From Aldehydirespirator sp965204415 (lineage in GTDB: Bacteria; Actinomycetota; Acidimicrobiia; Acidimicrobiales; Aldehydirespiratoraceae): 64,000 nt of DNA. The DNA is taken from contig CBDBEL010000001.1 in assembly GCA_965204415.1 (NCBI GenBank), forward strand, positions 620,001 to 684,000. Reading direction: 5' to 3'. The notes below the pieces were generated by a model that was not told where the DNA came from, did no database searches, and saw only the letters and a list, made by a program, of their open reading frames with translations. Positions 34,129-43,159 of this stretch are shown here, piece after piece. Position 1 is the first letter of the stretch. Every line of letters begins with the position of its first letter. A program made the translations under genes and the position numbers.

Positions 34129-36123
34129 TTGGAGCGCTCGATCAAACCCCTGTCCAACACTCGCTCCCTGGGATCTGCGATGGCGGCTGCTGTCTCGGTG
34201 GCGGTGGTTGTCGGGGCCGTGGCCGGTTGCAGCGCCGACGACGACCTCGCCCCGGTCCCCGCCATCACGGCCGCCCAGATGGCAGCCCCCGATCCGGAGT
34301 CTGGGCCCGAACCCGACCCGGACCGCTCCGGCGCAGCGACGCTCACCGACCCTGAGCCCGCCACAGACGAACCCGACGCCGGCGAGCCCGACGCCCCCGA
34401 GCCGGAGCCCGACGGGCCGGAGGTCGGTGTTGAGCTTCCCCCGGTGGCGGCGGTGCCTCTGCCTGCGTCCACGGGCCCGGTGCTGGAGTGGACCGAGATC
34501 GATCCGGGCTTCGACGACCTCTTCGAGCTCAAGCCGGTCGGCGACGGCCGGGTGATCGCCAGGGCGTGGAACGACACTGACGGAGGATTCTTCGGACAGC
34601 GGGTCGTGGTCTCGGACAACGGCACGGACTGGACCGAGGTCGCCACGCCCGAGGGCCTGTTCCCCGAGCAGGTCAACATCTCTGCGGATCGCTGGGTCGT
34701 CACCGGGCGGATCCCCGGCGTCGACCGAGCCGACTTCGGGCCTGATCGGGTGTTCTTCAGCGACGATCAGGGCGCCACCTGGACCGCGGTGGCCATCGAC
34801 ATTCCAGCCGAGGCGTCGTCTCCGTACGCGGGCCTCAGCTTGCGGGCATCGTCGGTGCTGGTGTCGGGCGAGCGCATCGTGGTGCCGCTGTTGGCCTTTC
34901 CGAGCTTCGACGGTCAGGCGCTGCTCGACGATCTCGGTCTGCTGCCGCCCGGCAAGAAAGTGGTCTTCAGCCTGCCCACCCCCGACGGGGTGTCATTCAC
35001 GCTGATCGATGCCGACGCCCCGTACCCCTATTCCGACTTGACTTCCACAGCGTTCAGCCTCGTATCGGCCTACGGCGCCCTCGTCATCCCCGATGCGCCT
35101 GACGTGGCCTACGACGAGCTGGATCTGACCTACGACGAGGTCGGCCTCACCTTCGACGAGGTGTCCGGCCTGTCCAACCCGCTGTCCAACCCGTTCGACG
35201 TCCTTCAGACCCGCTTGTATGTGAGCGACGGCGCTTCCGGGGAGGTGGCATCCAGTCTCGACGCCTTGACCTCGTCGGCTGCGGGCACCGGTGAGGGATA
35301 CGTGCTGATCGTTGTCGACGACTCGGGTGAAACGGTTCTGATCTCACCGGACGGGTTTGTGTGGAGCGAGGGACCGTCGCTCGGACCGGGATTCTTCGGC
35401 GGGACGGTCTCGGCCGACGGCACGATCTGGACGGTGAGGCCCGGCGCCGGCCGGTCGCTGGCAATTCAACGGGCAGCCCCGGGCCAAGAGCTGGCAACGG
35501 TGGCGACCATCGAAGGCCTCCGTGATCCCGGGCTCCCGGTGGTAGGCCCAGCCGGCCTCGTCCTGACCGCGACTGCCGTACCGGGGGTCTCGCCCGTGCT
35601 CAGCAACGAGCCGGCGGTGAGCCGAATCTCCAGGGACGGCTACGAGCTTCGCTACAACGAGCCCGAGGGCGGCCTCACGCTTTGGGATCTGGATGAGGAC
35701 AGGGCGGTCTATGTCTTCGGCCCCGAGGACGTGCAGTCCGGCACGCCGCCCGACGGCGTCCGCCAGGTGGGCGAGGGCCAGTCAATCGGGCTGGCGTTCG
35801 AGGATCCCGACACCGGCGCGGACCTCGTGACCTTCACCGGCGACGACATGGCCTTCCTCCTCGGGATGGCAGCCGCCCAGTCGGGGGGCGCCTCCGATGG
35901 CGATGCCGGCTGGCCGGAGCAGTGGGTCGGCTGGTCGGCTGACGGCAGCCGTTGGGGCTGGCAGAGCCTGGCCGACGCCTTCGGGATCGACGACGCAACG
36001 GTCTGGCCCGAGTTCGCCGTAGGCCAAGACTTCGTGATCGCCCGGGTCGCCGCGTGGGCCACCGATCCCGGCGACGTCAGTAGGGCACTTCCAACCCGCT
36101 GGTTCCTAGCCACAGTCCCCTAG
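34129..36123 (+). CDS. Secreted lipoprotein, large, beta-propeller-like
   Basis: This 664-residue protein starts with TTG, preceded by GAGGT. A signal peptide ends in the lipobox AVAGC (Cys34). An acidic Pro/Glu/Asp linker (about residues 50-110) leads to repeated blocks resembling BNR/Asp-box sheets, such as VVVSDNGTDWTEVATPEG and FFSDDQGATWTAVAID, typical of propeller folds that face outside. No catalytic motif was recognised. ATG 34180 would lose part of the signal peptide. Confidence 0.7.
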   Translation: MERSIKPLSNTRSLGSAMAAAVSVAVVVGAVAGCSADDDLAPVPAITAAQMAAPDPESGPEPDPDRSGAATLTDPEPATDEPDAGEPDAPEPEPDGPEVGVELPPVAAVPLPASTGPVLEWTEIDPGFDDLFELKPVGDGRVIARAWNDTDGGFFGQRVVVSDNGTDWTEVATPEGLFPEQVNISADRWVVTGRIPGVDRADFGPDRVFFSDDQGATWTAVAIDIPAEASSPYAGLSLRASSVLVSGERIVVPLLAFPSFDGQALLDDLGLLPPGKKVVFSLPTPDGVSFTLIDADAPYPYSDLTSTAFSLVSAYGALVIPDAPDVAYDELDLTYDEVGLTFDEVSGLSNPLSNPFDVLQTRLYVSDGASGEVASSLDALTSSAAGTGEGYVLIVVDDSGETVLISPDGFVWSEGPSLGPGFFGGTVSADGTIWTVRPGAGRSLAIQRAAPGQELATVATIEGLRDPGLPVVGPAGLVLTATAVPGVSPVLSNEPAVSRISRDGYELRYNEPEGGLTLWDLDEDRAVYVFGPEDVQSGTPPDGVRQVGEGQSIGLAFEDPDTGADLVTFTGDDMAFLLGMAAAQSGGASDGDAGWPEQWVGWSADGSRWGWQSLADAFGIDDATVWPEFAVGQDFVIARVAAWATDPGDVSRALPTRWFLATVP

Positions 36124-37311
36124 CTACGAGGGTCCAGCGCCTGTAGAACGGGTTGGATTCGGGTTCGGCGACCTGGCCAAGTCACGCCGCCGACGGTCAG
36201 CTAGCCGATCCTCGTTGCTTGCGAACAGCGACTGCTGTTCCGAGGGAGCTGCTGGATCCGCGAGCGATTCGAGACCTGGCCCCAGTTCGTCATCGAGTAC
36301 TGACACGATGTCGGCCATACTGGCGACGGGAATCGCGTCTCGCCGCTCGAGGGACTCGTTGCCGGGTCCTTCCCCGGTGCCGCGCCACACGGCGACCAGC
36401 CCGTAACCGTTCTTGAGCGCCTCGGCTCCGCCGGACCAGGTGCCGCCGGAGCCGTCATCGCAGGCAACGACAACCGTGAGGACGGCCTGGCCGTAGATCA
36501 GCTTGTTGCGGCCCATGGCGTTGCCCGCGCTGAACGGAGCATCAGGGCTGTAGGGAGTGCACAAGACGGTCGCTCCGTCGTAGACGGCCCGGCGCACATC
36601 GGGTCGCTTGAGCTTGCGTGACAGCGACTCGGCCAAGATCCCGACGACCGCCCCACCGGAGTCGAGAGCAGCGTCCATGGCGAGTTGGTCCACGCCCCGG
36701 GCGCCTCCCGACACCAGCGGGAAGCCCCGTCGAGCCGCAAACCGGCCAATCTCGCGAGCCACTTCGCCTCCAGCCGCTGTGACATCACGGCTGCCGACGA
36801 CTCCCAACCCCGGAACATCGAGAAGCTCAACCGCCCCGGCGGCATGCACCACCGGCGGTGCCTTCTGTCTGAGATAGTCAAGCCACTTCTGCGGGTAGTA
36901 CTCATCGAACACGGTCAGCGTCCTGATGCCCGACCGCTCCAGCCGGTCCAACTCGAAAGCCATAGCGGTAGCTCGATCCGTGAGCGCACTGATGCGATGA
37001 GCCAGGTCTTCGCTCAAGCCGCCACCCGAAGTGAGTCCCTTCGCGCCCTGCCCGAGGATCTGACCAAGACCGTCACCACGACGCGTCGACTGAGCTCCCC
37101 GAGCTCCCGTCGCGCCGCCCCCAGCGCCCGTCTCGATGTCGTCGACGAGACCCCAGTACTCCGACGACTTGAGTGGCTGCACCCCATCGGCGCACAGGCG
37201 ACTGACCAGCAAGATCGTGGCCAGCGAGTCGTCGTGCCTCACCGGGCCGTCCGCCCGCCTGTGTTCACCGATGCGAACGTTGTCGCCCGCGGGATCGATT
37301 GAGTCGGCCAT
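36124..37311 (-). CDS. DprA/Smf-family DNA-processing protein
   Basis: This 395-residue protein has a DprA Rossmann core: PPVVHAAG, GLGVVGSRDVTAAGGEVAR, PLVSGGARGVDQLAMDAAL, and GRNKLIYGQAVLTVVV. DprA normally loads RecA on incoming single strands. Here it is divergent from an XRE-ImmA regulator and next to restriction-like genes, so it may be an accessory or defence-linked paralogue. The N-terminal 100 residues are low-complexity and unlike standard DprA. ATG 37311 is chosen; the frame further up overlaps the divergent promoter. Confidence 0.8.
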   Translation of the reverse strand: MADSIDPAGDNVRIGEHRRADGPVRHDDSLATILLVSRLCADGVQPLKSSEYWGLVDDIETGAGGGATGARGAQSTRRGDGLGQILGQGAKGLTSGGGLSEDLAHRISALTDRATAMAFELDRLERSGIRTLTVFDEYYPQKWLDYLRQKAPPVVHAAGAVELLDVPGLGVVGSRDVTAAGGEVAREIGRFAARRGFPLVSGGARGVDQLAMDAALDSGGAVVGILAESLSRKLKRPDVRRAVYDGATVLCTPYSPDAPFSAGNAMGRNKLIYGQAVLTVVVACDDGSGGTWSGGAEALKNGYGLVAVWRGTGEGPGNESLERRDAIPVASMADIVSVLDDELGPGLESLADPAAPSEQQSLFASNEDRLADRRRRDLARSPNPNPTRSTGAGPS

Positions 37312-37416
37312 GCCGTCACACGCTAGAGACTCACTGTGACACGGTGATCCAGGGGCCGACTCGATCTCCTGCACCGTGAGTGCGGGAGATCGATGCCGAG
37401 CATGGCCACCGCCCTT

Positions 37417-37447
37417 GCGACAGACTTGCGATTTCCGCAAGTGTCGC
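37417..37447. promoter_or_regulatory. Inverted repeat between divergent genes, candidate operator
   Basis: Arms ACTTGCG and CGCAAGT are perfect around an ATTTC spacer, and the outer GCGAC/GTCGC also pair. It lies 22 bp before the XRE-ImmA start and about 105 bp before the dprA-like start. Placement fits autoregulation by the XRE protein. Confidence 0.6.
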
Positions 37448-37468
37448 AGATACCGTCGCCTTGTGGAC

Positions 37469-38662
37469 ATGTCCATCGGCCGCCAGATCCGGCGGCTGAG
37501 GGAGGCCGCGGGACTCAGAGCCGCGGACCTTGCGGCCGTGCTGGGGGTGGACGCCAGCGCAGTGTTCAATCTCGAACACGGCCGTCGAAACGTCAAGGCC
37601 GACGAACTCGGAGCCATTGCGAGTTTCTTGGGCGTGTCGCAGTTGGCGATCCTCGAGCCTGACTCATTGTTGGGCCGCCTTCCGGCGGCGCACCGCACCG
37701 CTGGCGACGACGGCGGCAGCCGGGACGCTCAGATGCGTATCACCGCGCTAGCGGAACTCCACCAAGTCCTCAGCGACGGCGGTCACCCTGCTGCCGTTCA
37801 GGTCGGTGAACGTCCGCATCTGGGCGCTGGATGGCTTGACCGCGCCACGGCTCTAGCCGACTGGGCTCTGCAGAACTGCGCTCCGAGGTCCGAGGGGGAG
37901 GACCGCCTCACGGAACTGGCCACGGCGATCGAGGACTGGCTGGGCGTGGACGTGATGGTCGAGAGCCTCGGCAGAGATGCGCCGCTCGGCCTATCGGTCA
38001 CTGATCCAGAGTTCTCCATCATCCTTGTGAACGCCGACCAGATCAGATCCAGGGCTCTGTTCACGCTGGCCCACGAACTTGGGCATGTCCTCAACCTCGA
38101 CGGCGAGACGGTCAACGTCGCCACCGACATGAAGGCTCGGAACGACGAGGAGCGACTGGCCAATGCGTTCGCCGCCGCCTTCCTGATGCCCGAGCCGGAG
38201 ATCCGGCAGACCATCGACGAGCACGGTCGGGGCGCAGACTGCCTGGCGAGGATGCTCCTGCGCTTCGGCGTCAGCTACGAGACGCTCGTCTACCGCCTCC
38301 ACAACCTGAGAATCATCAACGCCGAGGGGCGGGACCGCCTGCGGCGGGTCAGGTGGGCCAGCCTGATCGAGCATGTCGACGACGACGAGACCGCCCGCCG
38401 CCTGTTGGCGGCGCAAGGGGCGAGGCCCGCGAGGCGGCCACCCACGCTGCTCACCACCAGATGTCTCTACGGTGCACTAGATGGGACTGTCGGCGCGGGA
38501 CCTCTGGCGCGGCTGCTCGATGTAGCCGTCGACGACATGATCGAGGCACTCAACTCGACGGGGCCGGAAGCAGCCAAGGCCATCGACGGCGACTACACGG
38601 CCCCCGAAGACCCGCCCGATGTAGCGATCCAGAGCTTCGACGAGGATCCCGTAGCGGCCTGA
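37469..38662 (+). CDS. XRE-family regulator with ImmA/IrrE metallopeptidase domain
   Basis: This 397-residue fusion has a Cro/CI-type helix-turn-helix (about residues 5-60: IGRQIRRLREAAGL...ASAVFNLEHGRR) followed by an ImmA/IrrE zinc peptidase with HELGH at residues 202-206 and the downstream NDEERLANAFAAAFLMPE. Such proteins repress their locus and cleave a repressor on a signal such as DNA damage or phage entry. Divergent from the DprA-like gene across a palindromic site. Confidence 0.9.
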   Translation: MSIGRQIRRLREAAGLRAADLAAVLGVDASAVFNLEHGRRNVKADELGAIASFLGVSQLAILEPDSLLGRLPAAHRTAGDDGGSRDAQMRITALAELHQVLSDGGHPAAVQVGERPHLGAGWLDRATALADWALQNCAPRSEGEDRLTELATAIEDWLGVDVMVESLGRDAPLGLSVTDPEFSIILVNADQIRSRALFTLAHELGHVLNLDGETVNVATDMKARNDEERLANAFAAAFLMPEPEIRQTIDEHGRGADCLARMLLRFGVSYETLVYRLHNLRIINAEGRDRLRRVRWASLIEHVDDDETARRLLAAQGARPARRPPTLLTTRCLYGALDGTVGAGPLARLLDVAVDDMIEALNSTGPEAAKAIDGDYTAPEDPPDVAIQSFDEDPVAA

Positions 38663-38839
38663 TATCGGCTCATACCATTGTCGCTCGGCCCTGGCGGAGA
38701 AATCGACTCGGCCCATATCCTTCGAACCGTCGTCGCCGCACCTACCTGAGGGCGTTCGAAGCACACCCCATCGCAAGCGCGATCGAGGCCTCATCCATCC
38801 ACGGGTAGGATCTTGTGGCTAGAGTGACGGGCACTTGCT

Positions 38840-38937
38840 GAGCGAGTCCGTGAGGCTCGCCGACGACGCCCCGGGTGCGTAAGGTTCCCCGGGGCGTTGT
38901 CGCGCTGGCGACCGGGGTCGGGATCCGCGACATCGCC
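38840..38937 (+). ncRNA. Candidate structured RNA: three successive hairpins upstream of the zinc-hook ATPase locus
   Basis: The 565-bp gap after the XRE-ImmA gene has no long ORF. It contains GCGAG/CTCGC around 38842-38860, a 15-bp hairpin CGACGACGCCCCGGG (38861-38875) with CCCGGGGCGTTGTCG (38888-38902; one G-U pair as RNA), and GGCGA/TCGCC at 38907-38937 enclosing GTCG/CGAC. Strand is not certain; plus is assumed from the G-U pairing and the downstream genes. No known RNA family was recognised. Confidence 0.35.
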
Positions 38938-39035
38938 TCATGAGTGTGGCAAGATAAGACCTGCCATCGGCCCCGAGTTTCCCGATGGCCTGGAGCCAGC
39001 AAGATCCAGCCGAACCTTACGAGAGGGCAACAAAC

Positions 39036-39182
39036 ATGCCCCTGTGTACCAAGAAGCGCTTGCCGCACCACCGTCGCCGATGGCGGCGCGTCCGAGTCCG
39101 CGCCTACCAGCCACGCTCCCCGCGCCGATGGCGACACCGTCGATCTCTCGATCCCGATGTCGACCTGGCACTCGCCGCGTAG
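39036..39182 (+). CDS. 48-residue very basic ORF before the zinc-hook ATPase
   Basis: ATG at 39036 follows GAGAGG nine bases upstream. The product (MPLCTKKRLPHHRRRWRRV at its start) is extremely rich in Arg, His and Trp for 35 residues and ends acidic-hydrophobic. It lies 45 bp before the ATPase gene on the same strand. It could be a nucleic-acid-binding small protein or an ORF arising by chance in G+C-rich DNA. Confidence 0.35.
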   Translation: MPLCTKKRLPHHRRRWRRVRVRAYQPRSPRRWRHRRSLDPDVDLALAA

Positions 39183-39227
39183 GCGTACCAGCATTCCCAG
39201 CCGCAGAATCAGCGACGGGGCCCCAGC

Positions 39228-41657
39228 ATGACAATGGATGATCCACTCCTGTCTGAAGTCCTTGATCGACTCGACGCGGACGCAAGAGCGAGCGGCAGGG
39301 TCGAGAATCTAATCGTCGGGGCGCTGCGGGACCGGTTGCACGATGTGATCGATGGGGCAGTAGTCGATCGTCCGGTAGAGGCCACACGGGAGGAGTCGGC
39401 ACCTGCCCGGTCCTTCTTGAAGTCGGTGGCCGTCACTGGGTTCCGCGGCATCGGCCCGACCTGCAAGCTCGTTCTTCGGCCCGGGCCGGGGCTGACGCTC
39501 GTCGTCGGGCGCAACGGCTCCGGCAAGTCATCGATCGCCGAGGCGCTGGAGTTCGCGCTGACGGGCGACTCGCTCCGCTGGGCTGGCAAGTCACTGGACT
39601 GGAAGAACGGCTGGAGCAACCTTCATGCACAGGACGATCCCGCCATCACCGTGGAGTTTCGGGTTGACGGCGAGCGGGAACCGCGAACGGTTCGCGTGAA
39701 CTGGAGTAACACGAAGCTCGAGTCTGCCAAGACTGCGGTGACCGTACCGGGCCGCGGTCGCCAAAGCCTCCGCTCGCTCGGATGGAGCGATGCAGTCAAG
39801 ACGTTCCGGCCGTTCCTGCCCTACAAGGAGCTGTCGACGATCTCCGAGGGACGACCTATTGATCGATACAACGCGCTGGCGCCGATGCTCGGCATGGAAG
39901 CTCTGCAGGCACCCATCGAGAATCTGAGACAGGCCCGACTATCGGCGGAGAGGCAACGGACCGATGCCGAGCAACATGTCTCGCAGGTCACAAACCTGCT
40001 ACGAGAGTCTCCCGACGAGCGAGCCAGCACCGCGTTGGATGCGCTCTCTGGAGCTTGGGACCTAGACACGATCGAAGCCCTCGTAACGGGTACCGATCCC
40101 GACATCGCTCAACGGGAGGGTCTCCTCGCCGCACTAGAGCAGCTTCCTCTGCCTGACCCAGACCGGATAGCAGAAGCAGCAAGCGATCTGAGGGAGGCCG
40201 CGCAGCGTCAGGAGGCACTTCGGGGAAGCGATGCCGAGCGGGCTGAGAGGCTGGCAGGGCTGCTCGAAGCCGCAGTGGAGATGCACGAGCAACACGGCGA
40301 CGCCGATTGCCCGGTCTGCGGCCGAGACAACGGCTTGCACAGTGAGCGTGTCACGCACCTCAAGGGAGAGATCGAACGACTGCGCTCTGAGGCAGGCGAG
40401 GTCCTCGACGCCCGACGCGCGGTACTCCGTGCCCAAACCACGGCGCGTGAGGTGATAGGGACCGTTCCGCAGGTGCTGGGGACTGTGGCGGACACAGACA
40501 TTGGAATCGATGTCTCCGCGCTGGCAGCAGCGTGGCAGGCGTGGATCGATGCGCCCGAAGATCCCCTCGACTTGGCCGTGCATCTTGAGTCCATGTACCT
40601 GCAGGTGGAAGAGGCGACCGAGGCTGCCCGTGCCGCGGCTGCAACACAGAGACGCCGTCTCGCCGATCAGTGGCGACCGATGGCCGAGTCACTGGCCGAA
40701 GTGCTGCCGGTTGCTCAGCAGGGCCTGAGCGCCACGCAGCGTGTGACACCGCTTCGCAGCGCCGAGACCTGGCTAAAGGGATGCGAGGCTGCCATTCGAG
40801 ACGAGCGCTTCGACTCGGTAAAGGCTCAGGTCGCGGATGTCTGGGAGACTCTGGCTGTCGGCTCCAACGTCACGCTCGAGGATGTGCGCCTCGGGACCAA
40901 GAAGGTCGTCATGGACGTAACCGTCGACGGGGATTCCGGCGTCGCGCTCGGAGTCATGTCGCAGGGCGAACTGCATGCCTTGGCCTTGAGCCTGTTCATC
41001 CCTAGGGTGAAGTTCGAGGCCAGCCCATTCGGGTTTGCGATCCTTGACGACCCCGTGCAGGCGATGGACCCGGTGCGCGTCGACGGACTGGCCCGGGTGC
41101 TGCACAGCCTGGCGGCAACACGCCAAGTCGTGGTGTTCACCCACGACGACCGACTCCCGACCGCGGTCCGACGACTCCAGATTCCCGCAACCATCCTGTC
41201 GGTCACCCGTCGACCCAAGTCACGCGTAGAACTCAAGACCTCACTCGACCCCGTGCAAGCCGCGATAGAAGACGCCCGGGCCGTAGAACTCAGCGATGGG
41301 CTCCCTGACGAGGTGTCCCGCCGGGTCGTTCCAAGCCTGTGCCGACAGGCGATCGAGGCCGCGTGTCTGGAGTCTGGCCGAAGACGCCTTCTCGCGATCG
41401 GAATGGGCCTAGATGAGTGCGAGGAGAGGTGGGCCGATGCCGTGAAGCTGCTCCCTCGCATCGCCATCGCGCTCTATGGGGACGCCGACCGCGCTGGCGA
41501 TGTCTACGGAACCCTCAACAACAAGTTCGGACGCTGGTCAGCTGACACGGTCAGGGCATGCAATGAGATGACTCACTCGGGTGCGCCGGTGGGAACCAAC
41601 CTCAAGGAACTCATCAACAGCACCGAGTCGCTTGCCAAGGAGTTGGCGGCCCTGTGA
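39228..41657 (+). CDS. SMC/Rad50-like ATPase with zinc hook, defence-type
   Basis: This 809-residue protein has Walker A GRNGSGKS at 94-101 (preceded by a FRGIG beta strand), a long helical insert with a CPVC zinc-hook motif at 361-364 (DADCPVCGRDN), and the second ATPase half with MSQGELHALALSLF signature and Walker B FAILDDPVQAMD near residue 605. The C-terminal 130 residues (DGLPDEVSRRVVPSLCRQAI ... CNEMTHSG) are an additional helical domain. Architecture is like Rad50, RloC and other anti-phage ATPases. The stop overlaps the start of a small partner gene (GTGA). Confidence 0.85.
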   Translation: MTMDDPLLSEVLDRLDADARASGRVENLIVGALRDRLHDVIDGAVVDRPVEATREESAPARSFLKSVAVTGFRGIGPTCKLVLRPGPGLTLVVGRNGSGKSSIAEALEFALTGDSLRWAGKSLDWKNGWSNLHAQDDPAITVEFRVDGEREPRTVRVNWSNTKLESAKTAVTVPGRGRQSLRSLGWSDAVKTFRPFLPYKELSTISEGRPIDRYNALAPMLGMEALQAPIENLRQARLSAERQRTDAEQHVSQVTNLLRESPDERASTALDALSGAWDLDTIEALVTGTDPDIAQREGLLAALEQLPLPDPDRIAEAASDLREAAQRQEALRGSDAERAERLAGLLEAAVEMHEQHGDADCPVCGRDNGLHSERVTHLKGEIERLRSEAGEVLDARRAVLRAQTTAREVIGTVPQVLGTVADTDIGIDVSALAAAWQAWIDAPEDPLDLAVHLESMYLQVEEATEAARAAAATQRRRLADQWRPMAESLAEVLPVAQQGLSATQRVTPLRSAETWLKGCEAAIRDERFDSVKAQVADVWETLAVGSNVTLEDVRLGTKKVVMDVTVDGDSGVALGVMSQGELHALALSLFIPRVKFEASPFGFAILDDPVQAMDPVRVDGLARVLHSLAATRQVVVFTHDDRLPTAVRRLQIPATILSVTRRPKSRVELKTSLDPVQAAIEDARAVELSDGLPDEVSRRVVPSLCRQAIEAACLESGRRRLLAIGMGLDECEERWADAVKLLPRIAIALYGDADRAGDVYGTLNNKFGRWSADTVRACNEMTHSGAPVGTNLKELINSTESLAKELAAL

Positions 41658-42052
41658 CGCAGATCGCAGACCGCTTCTTACCGATCCACCTGCTTAGCCT
41701 CGCCCGATCGATAATGCGCGTCCCGCGCGCCGACCTGGTTGGCACGTGGCCCCGCTCCTCAGCGATCCTCGGCCGCCAAGCATTGGAGATCGCTCTCGAC
41801 CAACTGTGGGCACAGGTCGCGCCGGGTGTTGAAAACGCGTCGGCAAGGGCACAGCTGACATGCCTGCCGGAGTACATCGACGCCGAACTTGCAAGCCGGA
41901 TCCGATACTCTTGGCACGTCCTGTCAACAGCCTGCCACTACCACGCCTATGAACTTCCACCCATCGCTACCGAACTCAACGGCTGGCTCGACGATGTTGA
42001 ATCAATCATTGCAGCAGTCAGGGTCACCGATCGCACACCTGCCGCCAGATAG
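41654..42052 (+). CDS. Small helical partner of the zinc-hook ATPase, function unknown
   Basis: This 132-residue, mostly helical protein has a GTG start overlapping the ATPase stop, so the two are translationally coupled. Visible blocks: GRQALEIALDQLWAQVAPG, ARAQLTCLPEYID, and WHVLSTACHYHAYELPPIAT, a pattern of helices with conserved His/Cys that recalls HEPN-like bundles. No clear RxxxxH motif was found, so nuclease activity is not claimed. Convergent with the methyltransferase gene, 12 bp apart. Confidence 0.65.
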   Translation: MTQIADRFLPIHLLSLARSIMRVPRADLVGTWPRSSAILGRQALEIALDQLWAQVAPGVENASARAQLTCLPEYIDAELASRIRYSWHVLSTACHYHAYELPPIATELNGWLDDVESIIAAVRVTDRTPAAR

Positions 42053-42064
42053 AGTTCCCTTCGG

Positions 42065-43159
42065 CTAGACAACCTTGAACACGGCGTCTACCTCAAATCG
42101 CACGCCCACCGACCCTGGTCGGAATGCATCAGTCTGTCTCCTAGGGATTGTGCTCTTTTCCCAGTCGACGAGCGACACATCTCGGCTGGCAACAACTGCG
42201 CATCCGGTTAGTCCCTCCACCACGCTGTCCGCGGACAGTCGCTTGCCAGCCATTCGTACGACCACATGGCCGCGACTCGCCACCATGTATCCAGCAGCTC
42301 TCCAGAAGTCAGCCACCATCCGCCAATAGTTGCTCGCCAACTCATGTCGATCATCGCGGGAGACGAGATTTCGGGTTGGGCGAGGCGGTCCGCCCAAGAA
42401 CCACAGACGTAACCACTGATCTTCCTCGAAACTCGTAACGTCCAGGTACGGAGGTGAAGTGATGATGCAGCTAGCTTCCCGTTGCCGGACAGACTGAAGC
42501 CTGTGCAAGTCTCTGAAATCGGTTAGCTCCACATGTCCACGTAGTTCTGGCAGCGGAGATACATATCTAAATCTTGCTTGACGTTCAAGCAGCTCGAACA
42601 CATCTCGGTCAGGAGGAACATAGCCATGCTTATCCCAGAATCGAACCGAGTATGCAGGCTTTGTGGATATTGTACGCGGCATTTGTGCACTAAGATACGA
42701 TGGAGATTTTTCAGACTCGCCGTGCAAGGCTCCAAGAGTCAGGGCGGCAACCATGGCGTCAGCGCGTCGCGTTTTCCACTGTAGCACCTCCCGAAGATAG
42801 AGAAGTTGGCTGAGCGTCTGTGGTTGGTAGGCACGACTGAAGAACTCTGGAAGACTCCTGACTCGTGGCCGCCATCGACGCGCCTCATATGCGCTTTCGA
42901 GTTGCGATATCCGGCGACATACTGTCGATAGTGTCGGGCCTTGTGCCTTGGCTGCTGTCAAGCAGTACGCGACCGGATTGATATCTCCGGCGAGTGCATT
43001 TCGGCCCATCAGAAGAGCCTGGAATGGAGTCGTGCCTCTTCCGCAGAACGGGTCGACAACCAGATCTCCGGGATCCGTTAGCTCATCGATCCACCTCTCT
43101 GCAAACCCTTCCGGGAACATTGCGAAGTAAGGGCAGAGGGCGTGAAACCTGTTCCTCAC
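42065..43159 (-). CDS. Site-specific DNA methyltransferase (amino type, N4-cytosine or N6-adenine)
   Basis: About 364 residues. SAM-binding motif DPFCGRGTT is at 36-44 and the catalytic motif TSPPY at 234-238, the order of FxGxG-first amino-methyltransferases. GTG at 43159 overlaps the upstream stop (GTGA) and starts just before FHALCPYFAMFPEGF; longer ATG starts at 43195 or 43297 would overlap more. Last gene of a three-gene operon with a nuclease-like and a ParB-like protein; it probably marks host DNA so the partners spare it. Confidence 0.85.
   Translation of the reverse strand: MRNRFHALCPYFAMFPEGFAERWIDELTDPGDLVVDPFCGRGTTPFQALLMGRNALAGDINPVAYCLTAAKAQGPTLSTVCRRISQLESAYEARRWRPRVRSLPEFFSRAYQPQTLSQLLYLREVLQWKTRRADAMVAALTLGALHGESEKSPSYLSAQMPRTISTKPAYSVRFWDKHGYVPPDRDVFELLERQARFRYVSPLPELRGHVELTDFRDLHRLQSVRQREASCIITSPPYLDVTSFEEDQWLRLWFLGGPPRPTRNLVSRDDRHELASNYWRMVADFWRAAGYMVASRGHVVVRMAGKRLSADSVVEGLTGCAVVASRDVSLVDWEKSTIPRRQTDAFRPGSVGVRFEVDAVFKVV

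Noticed and set aside
38861..38902. Simple rho-independent terminator for the XRE-ImmA gene
   Set aside because: It lies about 200 bp past the stop codon, has no T-tract, and is flanked by two further hairpins.
38742..39194. 150-codon minus-strand ORF in the gap before the zinc-hook ATPase
   Set aside because: Translation lacks any recognisable pattern, runs through the hairpin block, and has no convincing ribosome site.
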